18,996 nt of DNA from Hyphomicrobiales bacterium (GTDB lineage: Bacteria > Pseudomonadota > Alphaproteobacteria > Rhizobiales > Aestuariivirgaceae): assembly GCA_016710435.1 (NCBI GenBank), contig JADJVV010000019.1, positions 1 through 18,996 on the forward strand. The letters are read 5' to 3'. The notes beneath the pieces were generated by a model that saw only the letters and a list, made by a program, of their open reading frames with translations, was not told the origin of the DNA and did not search any database. The position numbers and the translations under genes are program-made. Positions 1-7,496 of the stretch are shown one piece after another (position 1 is the first letter of the stretch; the number at the start of each line of letters is the position of its first letter).

Positions 1-1216
1 GTGTCGTCCACGTGACTATCTGGCTGTACGGACTGTTGGCACCATACATGCCATCGATGGCGTTCACCTCGTGGAAGCCATTGCCGCTCGTGCCATAATC
101 CAACACGAGCGCATCAACCGCTACCGTTGCCCCGGCACTCATAGCGCCTGCATTCGGCGCGGACGACCGGGTAAAGGTCCATGTCTGGGTGCCGTCAGAC
201 TGGTCTGCGTAGGCGGTGACCACGCCCCAACAGTTGGCAATCGTCAATGAACCGCCCGCCCGGCTGAATGAGCGCAGGCCCACGATGTCGCCCGACTGAA
301 AGACGGACATGTCTGGCGCCGATGGAAGGTCACGCACGGTCAGCGTTGCCGTCGCCCCGGCCGCCGGCGCGGTGAACGTCGCCCCGAGCATGGCCACACT
401 CTTGCTGATGATTTGCCCGCCTGCCAGCGCCTGTTCAAGATCGGCGATAAAGCTCTTGGCGTGCATCTCATCAACAAAGATGTACCGGAAATCGCCCTGC
501 CCGTCGTTCGTGATGCGCATGCCGGTGATCTGCGATGCGTAGTTGTGGCTCTGGAAGTTTTTGCCGGCTGACAACTTGACCAAGTTTGACGCCGGCGACA
601 GTAGGAGATCGTTCGCTGGCTGCAATGTCAGGTCACCCGATGCGGTGTCGATCGTGGGCGTGCGCAGCTTGGTCAAAGCGAGCATGCCGGCCGCATCGGT
701 CTTGAGGATCGCTTCCGCCGCACCCGGATTTGCAGACGGTGTCAGCAGCCCCAGCGTGTTGTCAGCCGTCGCGCCAACCAATGCCCACTTTGAGCCGGTC
801 AGCGTGTGATCTGAACCCGAGACAGAATGCACCTGGTTGTGGTGCTGGTTGGCCGTCACACTACCCAAGTCGCCATGCTGGAGTTGGGCAAAGGCGAACG
901 TAGTCGCCCCTGATGCTCGCACCACGTAGCCCGCTGTCAACCCACTGGCTGTGTGGTTGGCGCTGATCAGGCCGTGGACTTGCGCGTGGTGGGCATCGAC
1001 GTTGGCGGCGTGTGCGGCAAGCTCCGCCTTCGTGCCCGCCCACGTTGCCTGCGACTCTGCCAGTTGGCCGGTGTGGTAGATGCCGCTCAGCGCATGAGCC
1101 GACATCGCCCCGCCGCCTGGCCCAACCGGCGACGTTCCGCCTGCTATCTTGGCATCGATATCAGCAAGCCAGTATGGTCGGTATTTTTGCGCCTCCTGCG
1201 ATATGGTTCGGCTCAT
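1..1216 (-). CDS. Tail fibre/receptor-binding protein, N-terminal 405 residues (3' end outside window)
   Basis: This frame has no stop down to base 1, so the gene runs off the left edge. The ATG at 1216 overlaps the previous stop as ATGA. It begins MSRTISQEAQKYRPYWLADIDAKIAGGTSPVGPGG. Next comes a His-rich region with two HHxQVH motifs (DAHHAQVHG near residue 75 and NQHHNQVHS near 130), then GDLTLQPANDLLLSPASNLVKLSAG, FVDEMHAKSFIADLEQALAGG and a beta-rich stretch with LPSAPDMSVFQSGDIVGLRSFSRAGGSLTIA. This layout is usual for trimeric fibres that contact the host. In T4 gp37 such histidine motifs bind iron; whether these do is inference. The C-terminal receptor tip is not visible. Confidence 0.85.
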   Translation of the reverse strand, partial: MSRTISQEAQKYRPYWLADIDAKIAGGTSPVGPGGGAMSAHALSGIYHTGQLAESQATWAGTKAELAAHAANVDAHHAQVHGLISANHTASGLTAGYVVRASGATTFAFAQLQHGDLGSVTANQHHNQVHSVSGSDHTLTGSKWALVGATADNTLGLLTPSANPGAAEAILKTDAAGMLALTKLRTPTIDTASGDLTLQPANDLLLSPASNLVKLSAGKNFQSHNYASQITGMRITNDGQGDFRYIFVDEMHAKSFIADLEQALAGGQIISKSVAMLGATFTAPAAGATATLTVRDLPSAPDMSVFQSGDIVGLRSFSRAGGSLTIANCWGVVTAYADQSDGTQTWTFTRSSAPNAGAMSAGATVAVDALVLDYGTSGNGFHEVNAIDGMYGANSPYSQIVTWTT

Positions 1217-2592
1217 CCTTGTTGGACCCCCATATCGTACGCGTCCGCCTGTCCCTCTGGTTCGAGCGACAGGCCGCCGTCGATACTGTACTCTGCCCGC
1301 TCTACGAAGACCGGCGACAGTGCCGACCACGGACCCAGGCTTTCCGCGTCACCGAGTCGCACCCACTCTCCAACTGGCAGATACCCCGGTTCGGCATCGG
1401 CCCCGTAGTTGTCTGTCAGTTTGCCGGCCCCGCGCCACAGCCAGCGCAGCGCAAAACTGATACTGTCTGGTTTGGCTGACACGACCACGGCCAGGTCGCG
1501 CGTCACCCGTGCCAGCATGCGTTTGGCCGCCGAGGTGCCCATGTCGAGTAGGCTATTTAGCTCATCCAAGCGGGTCAACTCGCCGTCCCTCCACTGTGGC
1601 GATACCACGCCCGATGCCGCCACGCTGATGGCCGTAGCCCATCCCGAGCCTTGCAGAATAGCAATCACCTGCGACCCAGTGTCCATAGCGCCAAGCACCC
1701 GGAACGCAAGGTCACTGTCCGGAGCCGGTGTTTGCCATGCGGCCCCGTCCCACAGTTTCACGGCGCCACGCGAATAGGACAGCGCCTCATCCATGTCCAC
1801 CTCGTAATAGTCCGTCTCGCTGTTGGAGCTCGCCCGCGAAATCGTGATCCCGTAGACGGTTGCACTAGACAGGCTGGTTGTGTTGGCTAGGTCAAACGAC
1901 ACCCAACCCATCTCGGTCGGAATGTAAGCCGGCGCGAGGGTCACCGTCTCATGCACGGTGCCGGGCACGCCCGATGAATCTGTCACCAGCTGGACCGTTA
2001 CATTATCGGTTGGGTTCCCAATCTTGCGCATGCGAATCTCAATATGCGCCGCCGTCCATGCTGTGGCGCTGGTGTGCTGGAATGACGTGTATACCTTCTT
2101 CCCCCACGCCGTCACCGTCACCGTGTAGCCAACCGCCTCGTCAGTCAGATTGCCGCCAACCTCGATCGAGTTGCCGCGCGCGATGGTGATGGATGGCCCG
2201 ATCCCTTCGGAGACAATCAGTCCGCCGCCGAAAAACCGATTCGATATTTCGACATGGCCCGACCCCTCGGTCTTTAACTGGTGCGTGCCACTGTTGGCGG
2301 ATGAGCCGGACAGGAGAAATGCGTCATCTCTCGCCAGGAATCCCAGCGCGTCACCCGCCGTATCGTCGATATCGTTAGCCGGATCAAACAGGATGGTTGA
2401 CGACACGAGAGACACGGGGTCGCGGTCGTCGACGGACAGAATCTCAAATGACGCATTGTTGCCGGGGTTGTGGGCGCCCGTTATCGCCACGGTCGTGCCG
2501 GCGGTGAACGCCTTGAATTTGCCCGTCAAGTCATGCGCCTTATCGGTGTTGGCGGTGAACGCAACAAGAGCCGACGTAAAACCAAGCCCCAT
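1213..2592 (-). CDS. Tail hub/tip protein, C-terminal half (split gene)
   Basis: The 459-residue ORF starts at an ATG at 2592 with AGGA five bases upstream, so it could be translated alone. GLGFTSALVAFTANTDKAHDLTGKFKAF nevertheless reads like the middle of a tail protein. Adding one C in the CCC run at 2594-2596 would join it to the upstream ORF as a 664-residue protein. Residues about 140-290 (TVTAWGKKVYTSFQHTSATAWTAAHIEIRMRKIGNPTDNVTVQLVTDSSGVPGTV, then DLAFRVLG) match the choice-of-anchor R type of beta-sandwich, a likely surface or carbohydrate-binding module. The final part (LDELNSLLDMGTSAAKRMLARVTRDLAVVVS) returns to tail-structural sequence. The stop overlaps the fibre gene as ATGA. 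Confidence 0.68.
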   Translation of the reverse strand: MGLGFTSALVAFTANTDKAHDLTGKFKAFTAGTTVAITGAHNPGNNASFEILSVDDRDPVSLVSSTILFDPANDIDDTAGDALGFLARDDAFLLSGSSANSGTHQLKTEGSGHVEISNRFFGGGLIVSEGIGPSITIARGNSIEVGGNLTDEAVGYTVTVTAWGKKVYTSFQHTSATAWTAAHIEIRMRKIGNPTDNVTVQLVTDSSGVPGTVHETVTLAPAYIPTEMGWVSFDLANTTSLSSATVYGITISRASSNSETDYYEVDMDEALSYSRGAVKLWDGAAWQTPAPDSDLAFRVLGAMDTGSQVIAILQGSGWATAISVAASGVVSPQWRDGELTRLDELNSLLDMGTSAAKRMLARVTRDLAVVVSAKPDSISFALRWLWRGAGKLTDNYGADAEPGYLPVGEWVRLGDAESLGPWSALSPVFVERAEYSIDGGLSLEPEGQADAYDMGVQQG

Positions 2593-3206
2593 CGGGATCC
2601 TGTCCCGGCTGCGTCATTCTCTTCTATCCCTGCCGGCTGTGCGTAGTAGGTGCGACCGAGCCTCTGCCAGTATCCTGCGCAGCGCAAAACTGCCACCGGG
2701 TCGCCATCCTCCGGCATCAACGTGTAGTGTGGCACGGCGAGTGTGGCCAGCGCCGTGGCGCGAAAGTTCAACGCTTCCGCTTCGCTCATCTCTCGCCCGG
2801 GCGTGATGCGCTTTTCATACACCCCGTATTTCGCTTGACTCGTGGCGTCATCAGCCCAGTCCGTGTCGGCTGCCGTCGCCGTTCCGCCTGGCTGTATCTG
2901 CGAGTAGCGCACGCTGATTCGATTCGCCAACCGTTCCAGCGTAATGCCCCGCCGCAAACCAGACGCCACGATCTCTACCGCAACGATATCTCCCCACCAA
3001 ACTGCGACCCCGTTGACGTTGACGATATCGAGCCGATAGCCAAGCCACGATGTCAATCCAGCCAGTTGCGAGATGTCACCGGAGATTTGCACCTCAGCAT
3101 CCGCCATACCGCCGCGCGCGATGGCGGACCATGTAACCGGAGTGACAGTCAGACTGCCCGGTATCATGATGGCCCCGGTCGCATCGTAGACGGCGATGGA
3201 AAACAT
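2526..3206 (-). CDS. Tail hub/tip protein, N-terminal half (split gene)
   Basis: The ORF is 226 residues and starts MFSIAVYDATGAIMIPGSLTVTPVTWSAIARGGMADAEVQISGD. It continues WWGDIVAVEIVASGLRRGITLERLANRISVRYS and SQAKYGVYEKRITPGREMSEAEALNFRATAL, a pattern of phage tail hub/baseplate proteins (gpD-like or Gp37-like fold). The last 20 or so residues (WGLVLRRLLLRSPPTPIRRMT) lose this character and overlap the next ORF in another frame. I read residues 1-204 as genuine and the rest as out-of-frame. The Shine-Dalgarno is weak (TAAGAAA), perhaps because of the insert just upstream. Confidence 0.68.
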   Translation of the reverse strand: MFSIAVYDATGAIMIPGSLTVTPVTWSAIARGGMADAEVQISGDISQLAGLTSWLGYRLDIVNVNGVAVWWGDIVAVEIVASGLRRGITLERLANRISVRYSQIQPGGTATAADTDWADDATSQAKYGVYEKRITPGREMSEAEALNFRATALATLAVPHYTLMPEDGDPVAVLRCAGYWQRLGRTYYAQPAGIEENDAAGTGSRWGLVLRRLLLRSPPTPIRRMT

Positions 3207-4644
3207 ACACTAAATTTCTTAAATCAAACCGCGTCGAAAAACTCCCTCCAATTCTTCCAGATCCAACAGGCTTTCCTGTTGACATCTCAAATGGCGAAAC
3301 GGAATCCCGCGCTTTCAGAATGACACTCGTCGCTCTCCGTGGTCGGTAGTACGCCCGCACGCTGAATGTGTTCGCTATCGGCGCATCGTCAACACTTGCC
3401 GCCGCCAACGAGTGCAAAATATGGATGCGCTGTAGTGTCCCCGGTTGCAGCATCAGCGATCCGCCGAAAGCCGCCGCCAGCGGGTACCAGACTGCACCGG
3501 AGATGATGTACGACAGTTCTTCGATCCCGTCATGGACGATGTACGCATTTGCCGCCACGGACGTAGGCGACAACTCAAGGTAGCGGTAGCTATCGAGCAT
3601 GGTCAGTTGCAGTACATCCAGACTCGCCGTCACAGCGCCCCGGAACACGAGCGCCAACGTCAGCGCGCCCCACGATGCGCCATATCCCCCAGGCGGCAAC
3701 GGCACAACCCCGCAATCCTGGTAGGAGATAGTCTGCCCGCCGGCTGGCCCGATATTCACTTCATCGCCCGACCACAGCACGGCGGACCCCGCTGCATCCC
3801 TGATTTGCGGCGTGACGTAGACCGGCCCTACCCCGTCAATACGGGCCAGGATGCGTCCGCGCCGGCCCTTCGTGCGCTGCATGTCGGCGGCGGGTAATGT
3901 CCAGATGCGTGTCAATCCGCTCACCGTCGAAATGTCAATCTCTTGTCCGCCGCTGCACGTTGCGCATGTAACCGGCGTTACACCGGTCGCCGTTTCTGCC
4001 TGTAAGTAATGCACCAAGTTCGCCGGGTCAGAGTAGGCATTGACCGACATAAAGAGACGGTAGTATATCTGTGCGGCCCCGGCCGTATTTTGCAACGTCA
4101 GTTTCACCGGAGCCGGCAGATTGCCGGTCACCTGTGCCGCCGCTATCTGCACCCAGTTGCCATTTGCCGGGTCATTGTAGATGGTGCGCCCGCCCGTTGC
4201 CGCCGCTTGGCCGTTGGCGGAAAGTTCGAGTTCTACTTCGGCTCCTTCGAACCAGGGAACCCGTTCCAGGTACAACGTTGCGCCCATCTTCGCTTGGCCG
4301 AAAACGCTGAGTGAGTCTTCTTTCAAATCGAGCCGTGCGTCAATAATGCGACTTCGCCACGCAGCCGTGTCGGATGTCAGTTGCACCGTGAGATACAGTT
4401 GTGGCCCGACTCCCGCCATCCTGCGCCGGCGCGCCGTGTTCAGAAGTTGCTGTAGCGTAGCGACCGCGGCTTGCAGCAGCGCCGCCGTGGTTGCATAGAG
4501 CAAAAGCGGAATCGTATCGGTTGTGCTGTCGGTCGCCCCGTCCCCCGTGGACGGCATGTAGCCAGGCGCAACGACAGCGCTGTTCGTAGATGTCAGCGTG
4601 AAGGTAGTCGTACCGTCGGTTACAGCGTAGGCGTGCCCGCTCAT
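3094..4644 (-). CDS. Distal tail (Dit-like) tail-tip protein with altered 3' end
   Basis: The ORF reads 516 residues. The N-terminal part (PIPLLLYATT-like strand, LQQLLNTARRRRMAGVGPQLYLTVQL, AWRSRIIDARLDL, GATLYLERVPWFEGAEVELELS) resembles phage tail proteins that follow the tape measure and form the distal tail ring. A beta-sandwich-like part with GGRTIYNDPANGNWVQIAAA follows. The natural C-terminus seems to be near FSVRAYYRPRRAT (about 3325). The last 75 or so codons cross an AT-richer insert and then the start of the next gene out of frame, giving an Arg/His/Cys-rich tail with no protein-like pattern. This is the only large overlap (113 bp) in the window. Start by ATGA overlap. Confidence 0.72.
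   Translation of the reverse strand: MSGHAYAVTDGTTTFTLTSTNSAVVAPGYMPSTGDGATDSTTDTIPLLLYATTAALLQAAVATLQQLLNTARRRRMAGVGPQLYLTVQLTSDTAAWRSRIIDARLDLKEDSLSVFGQAKMGATLYLERVPWFEGAEVELELSANGQAAATGGRTIYNDPANGNWVQIAAAQVTGNLPAPVKLTLQNTAGAAQIYYRLFMSVNAYSDPANLVHYLQAETATGVTPVTCATCSGGQEIDISTVSGLTRIWTLPAADMQRTKGRRGRILARIDGVGPVYVTPQIRDAAGSAVLWSGDEVNIGPAGGQTISYQDCGVVPLPPGGYGASWGALTLALVFRGAVTASLDVLQLTMLDSYRYLELSPTSVAANAYIVHDGIEELSYIISGAVWYPLAAAFGGSLMLQPGTLQRIHILHSLAAASVDDAPIANTFSVRAYYRPRRATSVILKARDSVSPFEMSTGKPVGSGRIGGSFSTRFDLRNLVYVFHRRLRCDRGHHDTGQSDCHSGYMVRHRARRYGGC
3207..3327. repeat. Insert-like, composition-distinct segment with a hairpin, between tail-tip genes
   Basis: This segment of about 120 bp is more AT-rich than its surroundings and contains a perfect hairpin, CAACAGG-CTTT-CCTGTTG (3264-3281). 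It also has AAACTCCCTCCAATTCTTCC and AAATTTCTTAAATC runs. It falls between the conserved end of one gene and the ATG of the next, where every neighbouring junction is a 4-bp overlap. From memory, the CAACAGG hairpin followed by GGAGGGAGTTTTTCGACGCGG (minus strand) resembles dispersed repeats in Chloroflexota chromosomes; I cannot check this. The boundaries are approximate. Confidence 0.45.
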
Positions 4645-6959
4645 GAGAACCTCTGCAGTCTGCGCCGCACCTGGTCTGTCAGCATCTCCAAAGTAATCGG
4701 TGATTGCACCACGGCGTTAATGACGACTTGCCCGCCTCGCTCGTTCGTCGCACCAGACTCGGTAGCTGTGCGGATACCGGACCCTCTGGGTAGGATGATT
4801 GTCTCATCCTTGTGGACGCGCACCACGCCGCCCGGCCAGTAAGATGTACCAACCGCCCTCGCCGGCGGTGGGGTGGTCGCGTCCGCAGGTGCCCCGACCG
4901 ATGCCGGAACGCCCCATGACAATCTCCCGGCGGCGTCGGCAAACCCGGCATTGATCGCCTGCGCTAGCGATTCGCCTGCCCCCCTTGCGGCAGCGTTCGC
5001 ATCGCTCCCCGTGTCCCGGAATGCTCTGTCCAGTTTATCGCCAAACTTGGTAGCGGCGGGTGTCATGTCGGACGCGTCAAGGGATGCTTCCACCCCCGCC
5101 ACGATGAGCGGACCCGTCCCCGTGGTGGCAGCCTCCCATGATTCCGGCGTGATTCCCTGCTTCATGGCTTCGGCAATCAGGTTTTGCGCACCAAGCGAAG
5201 CGTTCGCCTCCTGTTGCATCAAAACGCGGTACGCCTCCCAGTCTATCTTTAGCAGATTCGCCGGATCAACGAAGTATTCGCCAGACGCCCACTGTCGTTC
5301 CAGTTCAGCGACAATCAGTTCGGCGCCTACCGAGATGTCAAGCCCAAGCGACTTGGCGAGTTCGGCAGGGTCGATGTTGGCGTAATCTTTCCCGTTTATC
5401 AGTTCGTCTTTCGCCTCACGGACGTAGCTGTCCGGGTAGCGCACAGACATGCCCGCTGCTGCCTTTTTCATGTCAAGGTCAGTGACGGATGACGTACTGA
5501 GTAGCCCCGGTATCTTGCGAATTGCACCTTCCAGCGTACCCGACAAATCGCTCGCAGCTTCCGCAACGCCGCCCATGCCGCTGGCCGCATCTTTTGCCGA
5601 TCTCGCTACCAGATTCAACGAGTATCTTGCGCCTTGGTCTGGTTCCGCCAACCCTATCTTCATGCTGTTGCTCAGGATTTCGCGTTGCTTTCCGCCGCCC
5701 ACGACGGCATCAGCCTTTTCGCCGCGCCCCCTGGTATCTGGCCCCGGCCCGATGCCAGCGTAGGCGCGGGAGACGGCACCGGCAGCACCGGCAGTGGCGT
5801 ACAGTCCCTCGGCGAGCGTGAACCAACTGCCAGCCGTGTATCCGGCAACTCCGCCCGCTACGATTGTGGCATTGGTGGCTCCGGTGATCGCCACAATCTC
5901 CGCCTGAAGCGCATCACGGTCGGCAATTGCTGCGGCCTGTGCGGCTCGCTTCGCTTCGGTTGACTTCCATGTGGCAATAGCCGCATTCTCGAAAGCTTCA
6001 GCCGATGCGCCCGCAACGGTCAGATACGCCATCGTAGCCTGCGCCGCTTCGCCCGCCGATTCTATTTCTTTCTGGCGCGCCGCTATATTTTCGTCGAATA
6101 TCTCCAGAAGTGCCTGTTTGGATGCGAGTTCATCCGCTGCGATACGGTCACTGAATCCCCGCACAGCATCCGCAGCGCCATTCAACGCCCGGTTCGCAGC
6201 GTCGCCAACCGCTCCTTCCGATATCGAATTCACGAGATCCGCCCACGCCGATTGGAGTCTTTTCGTGCCGTCTATGGCGACATCGGCACCCTCCCCAATC
6301 CCCGCAAACGTCTCTTTCGACACGGCGATGGCGGCATTCAGGAACGCCTGTTCTTGCGTTAGCCCCGTCGTCGTCTCTAGGAGCTCCTTCATCTTATCTT
6401 TGGTTTTGCCCGCCGAGATACCCATCGTATCGAGCCGAACAAAGGACAGGTTGGCCGCCGCCGCCGACAAATTGTCGAGCACGTCACCCACGTCACCGCC
6501 CATCACCATCGATATCTTGGTTGCAGTCCCCACGACGTTTTCAAGTTCGCTTGCCGTCTTGGCCATACCGAGCGCAGCCGCTTTGTTGGCGAGTTGCATG
6601 GCGTCAAGCTCGGAGACGGTCCCCATACTGGCGCGTTTGACCGCTTCCAGCTTAGCCCGCGCCTGGTCCGCCCCGCCCGACAGGATGGTGAACGCCGCAC
6701 GCGAGCGGGTTACTTGTACGTTCATCTGCGCGAGCGTAGCAGTCCCCGATGCAATCCCCTGCGCCAACTGAAAAGCGCCGGTCGCAGCAAAGCCGCCCAG
6801 CACGAATCCCATCGCCTTGCCGGACGCGGAAAGACCCGCCATCGCTCTAGATGATGTCGTTACCGCCTGATCAACTTTCCTGATGTTGGAGACGGCGGAC
6901 GCAGTGCCCGCCGCAGTCTTGTCTCTCGCTACAATTCCGACTTCAATTTCATCGCTCAT
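4641..6959 (-). CDS. Tail tape measure protein
   Basis: The 772-residue protein opens MSDEIEVGIVARDKTAAGTASAVSNIRKVDQAV, a usual tape measure start. It has long helical, Ala-rich stretches, a hydrophobic segment around residues 50-70 (AMGFVLGGFAATGAFQLAQGIA) and the TRSRAAFTILSGGADQARAKLEAVKRASMGTVSELDAMQLANKAAALG block common to the family. It sets tail length and is ejected with the DNA. At the rule-of-thumb 0.15 nm per residue, the tail would be about 115 nm. Near the C-terminus is a YWPGGVVRVHKDETIILPRGSG segment of the kind often seen at tape measure ends. ATGA overlaps join it to the genes on both sides. Confidence 0.93.
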   Translation of the reverse strand: MSDEIEVGIVARDKTAAGTASAVSNIRKVDQAVTTSSRAMAGLSASGKAMGFVLGGFAATGAFQLAQGIASGTATLAQMNVQVTRSRAAFTILSGGADQARAKLEAVKRASMGTVSELDAMQLANKAAALGMAKTASELENVVGTATKISMVMGGDVGDVLDNLSAAAANLSFVRLDTMGISAGKTKDKMKELLETTTGLTQEQAFLNAAIAVSKETFAGIGEGADVAIDGTKRLQSAWADLVNSISEGAVGDAANRALNGAADAVRGFSDRIAADELASKQALLEIFDENIAARQKEIESAGEAAQATMAYLTVAGASAEAFENAAIATWKSTEAKRAAQAAAIADRDALQAEIVAITGATNATIVAGGVAGYTAGSWFTLAEGLYATAGAAGAVSRAYAGIGPGPDTRGRGEKADAVVGGGKQREILSNSMKIGLAEPDQGARYSLNLVARSAKDAASGMGGVAEAASDLSGTLEGAIRKIPGLLSTSSVTDLDMKKAAAGMSVRYPDSYVREAKDELINGKDYANIDPAELAKSLGLDISVGAELIVAELERQWASGEYFVDPANLLKIDWEAYRVLMQQEANASLGAQNLIAEAMKQGITPESWEAATTGTGPLIVAGVEASLDASDMTPAATKFGDKLDRAFRDTGSDANAAARGAGESLAQAINAGFADAAGRLSWGVPASVGAPADATTPPPARAVGTSYWPGGVVRVHKDETIILPRGSGIRTATESGATNERGGQVVINAVVQSPITLEMLTDQVRRRLQRFS

Positions 6960-7479
6960 TTGCCGCTCCGCTGTTTTCGAATGTCGGAATCTAGCTCCCG
7001 CTTCGCATCTTGCCAGTGATACTCAGCCCGGAGACGAGCGCTCATTTCTTGGATGAGATCCGCCGGCGCTTGGAGGATGTCTTGCCATGACCAGTGGTAC
7101 TCCCTCATGATTGCCAACAGTATCCCGTAGCGGGTCGGCGTGGCTTCGCTGACATCCTGCATGTAATTCAGTTCGTAGCCACGCCAGATGCGTTTCCCTC
7201 GTCTTCGCTCAGGTAGGTCAGCTTGTCAGCCGCCGCCGCAATCTTGCGCGCCAACGCAAACGGCAGCGCACGCAGATTGTCGGGAGTCGGCTCGCGTCCG
7301 TCGAATCCGGGACCGTCCCAACTAACGAGCGCTTTTTCAGTGGTGACAAGACCGGACTTCTTATCCCATCGCGGATCTTCCGACAGCGCCAACACCTCGC
7401 CATACGTCAACTTGCGCACGGTGACGGTGTTGCCGCCGCCCAGGTCAATCGTCTCTGTCTGTGTTGCGAAATATCCCAT
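6956..7479 (-). CDS. gpGT-like chaperone made by -1 frameshift (join 7479-7192, 7192-6956)
   Basis: Reading continues in the -1 frame after AAC at 7194-7192 and gives RIWRGYELNYM and then the downstream ORF MQDVSEATPTRYGILLAIMREYHWSWQDIL. The fusion is about 174 residues. The downstream ORF alone (6956-7162, 68 residues) begins at an ATG without a good ribosome binding site and is helical and charged, like the T part of lambda gpGT. The frame is open from the slip site onward. The stop overlaps the tape measure ATG as ATGA. By family knowledge, the fused form contacts the tape measure and recruits tube subunits. Confidence 0.85.
7137..7198 (-). promoter_or_regulatory. Programmed -1 ribosomal frameshift signal
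   Basis: The slippery heptamer G GGA AAC (7198-7192) lies in the correct zero-frame register. Six bases downstream, GGCGTGGCT (7185-7177) forms a perfect 9-bp stem with AGCCACGCC (7145-7137) across a 31-nt loop. The loop contains the zero-frame TGA stop. Heptamer, spacing and stem all match the standard design of tail-chaperone frameshift sites (lambda uses GGGAAAG). Confidence 0.9.
7168..7479 (-). CDS. Tail assembly chaperone, gpG-like
   Basis: This 103-residue zero-frame product begins MGYFATQTETIDLGGGNTVTVRKLTYGEVLALSED, the usual N-terminal strand pair and helix of siphoviral gpG-like chaperones that hold the tape measure while the tube is built. It stops at a TGA at 7170. Close to its end, the codons GAG GGA AAC form a canonical slippery heptamer (GGGAAAC, 7198-7192), so a fraction of ribosomes should pass into the next ORF. 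GAGG lies nine bases before the ATG. Confidence 0.85.
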   Translation of the reverse strand: MGYFATQTETIDLGGGNTVTVRKLTYGEVLALSEDPRWDKKSGLVTTEKALVSWDGPGFDGREPTPDNLRALPFALARKIAAAADKLTYLSEDEGNASGVATN

Positions 7480-7496
7480 GTGGGTTGTAACCTCAG

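Noticed and set aside
309..809. Two plus-strand ORFs and other small ORFs at the left end
   Set aside because: They are shadows of the minus-strand tail fibre frame, which is open through the whole region and encodes recognisable protein.
2568..2622. A third-frame start overlapping a TGA as ATGA (MTQPGQDPDGAWFY) as the true start of the next tail gene
   Set aside because: It fits the overlap pattern and reads plausibly for about 16 codons but stops after 25. Joining the two flanking ORFs by one base explains more of the protein sequence.
2727..3323. Plus-strand ORF ending in the insert-like segment
   Set aside because: Most of it is antisense to the tail hub gene, and the end only reads across the AT-richer insert; no protein pattern or start signal.
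5971..6771. Plus-strand ORF of 266 codons, Ala/Ser-rich
   Set aside because: It is antisense to the tape measure gene, and its composition follows from the complementary Ala-rich codons.
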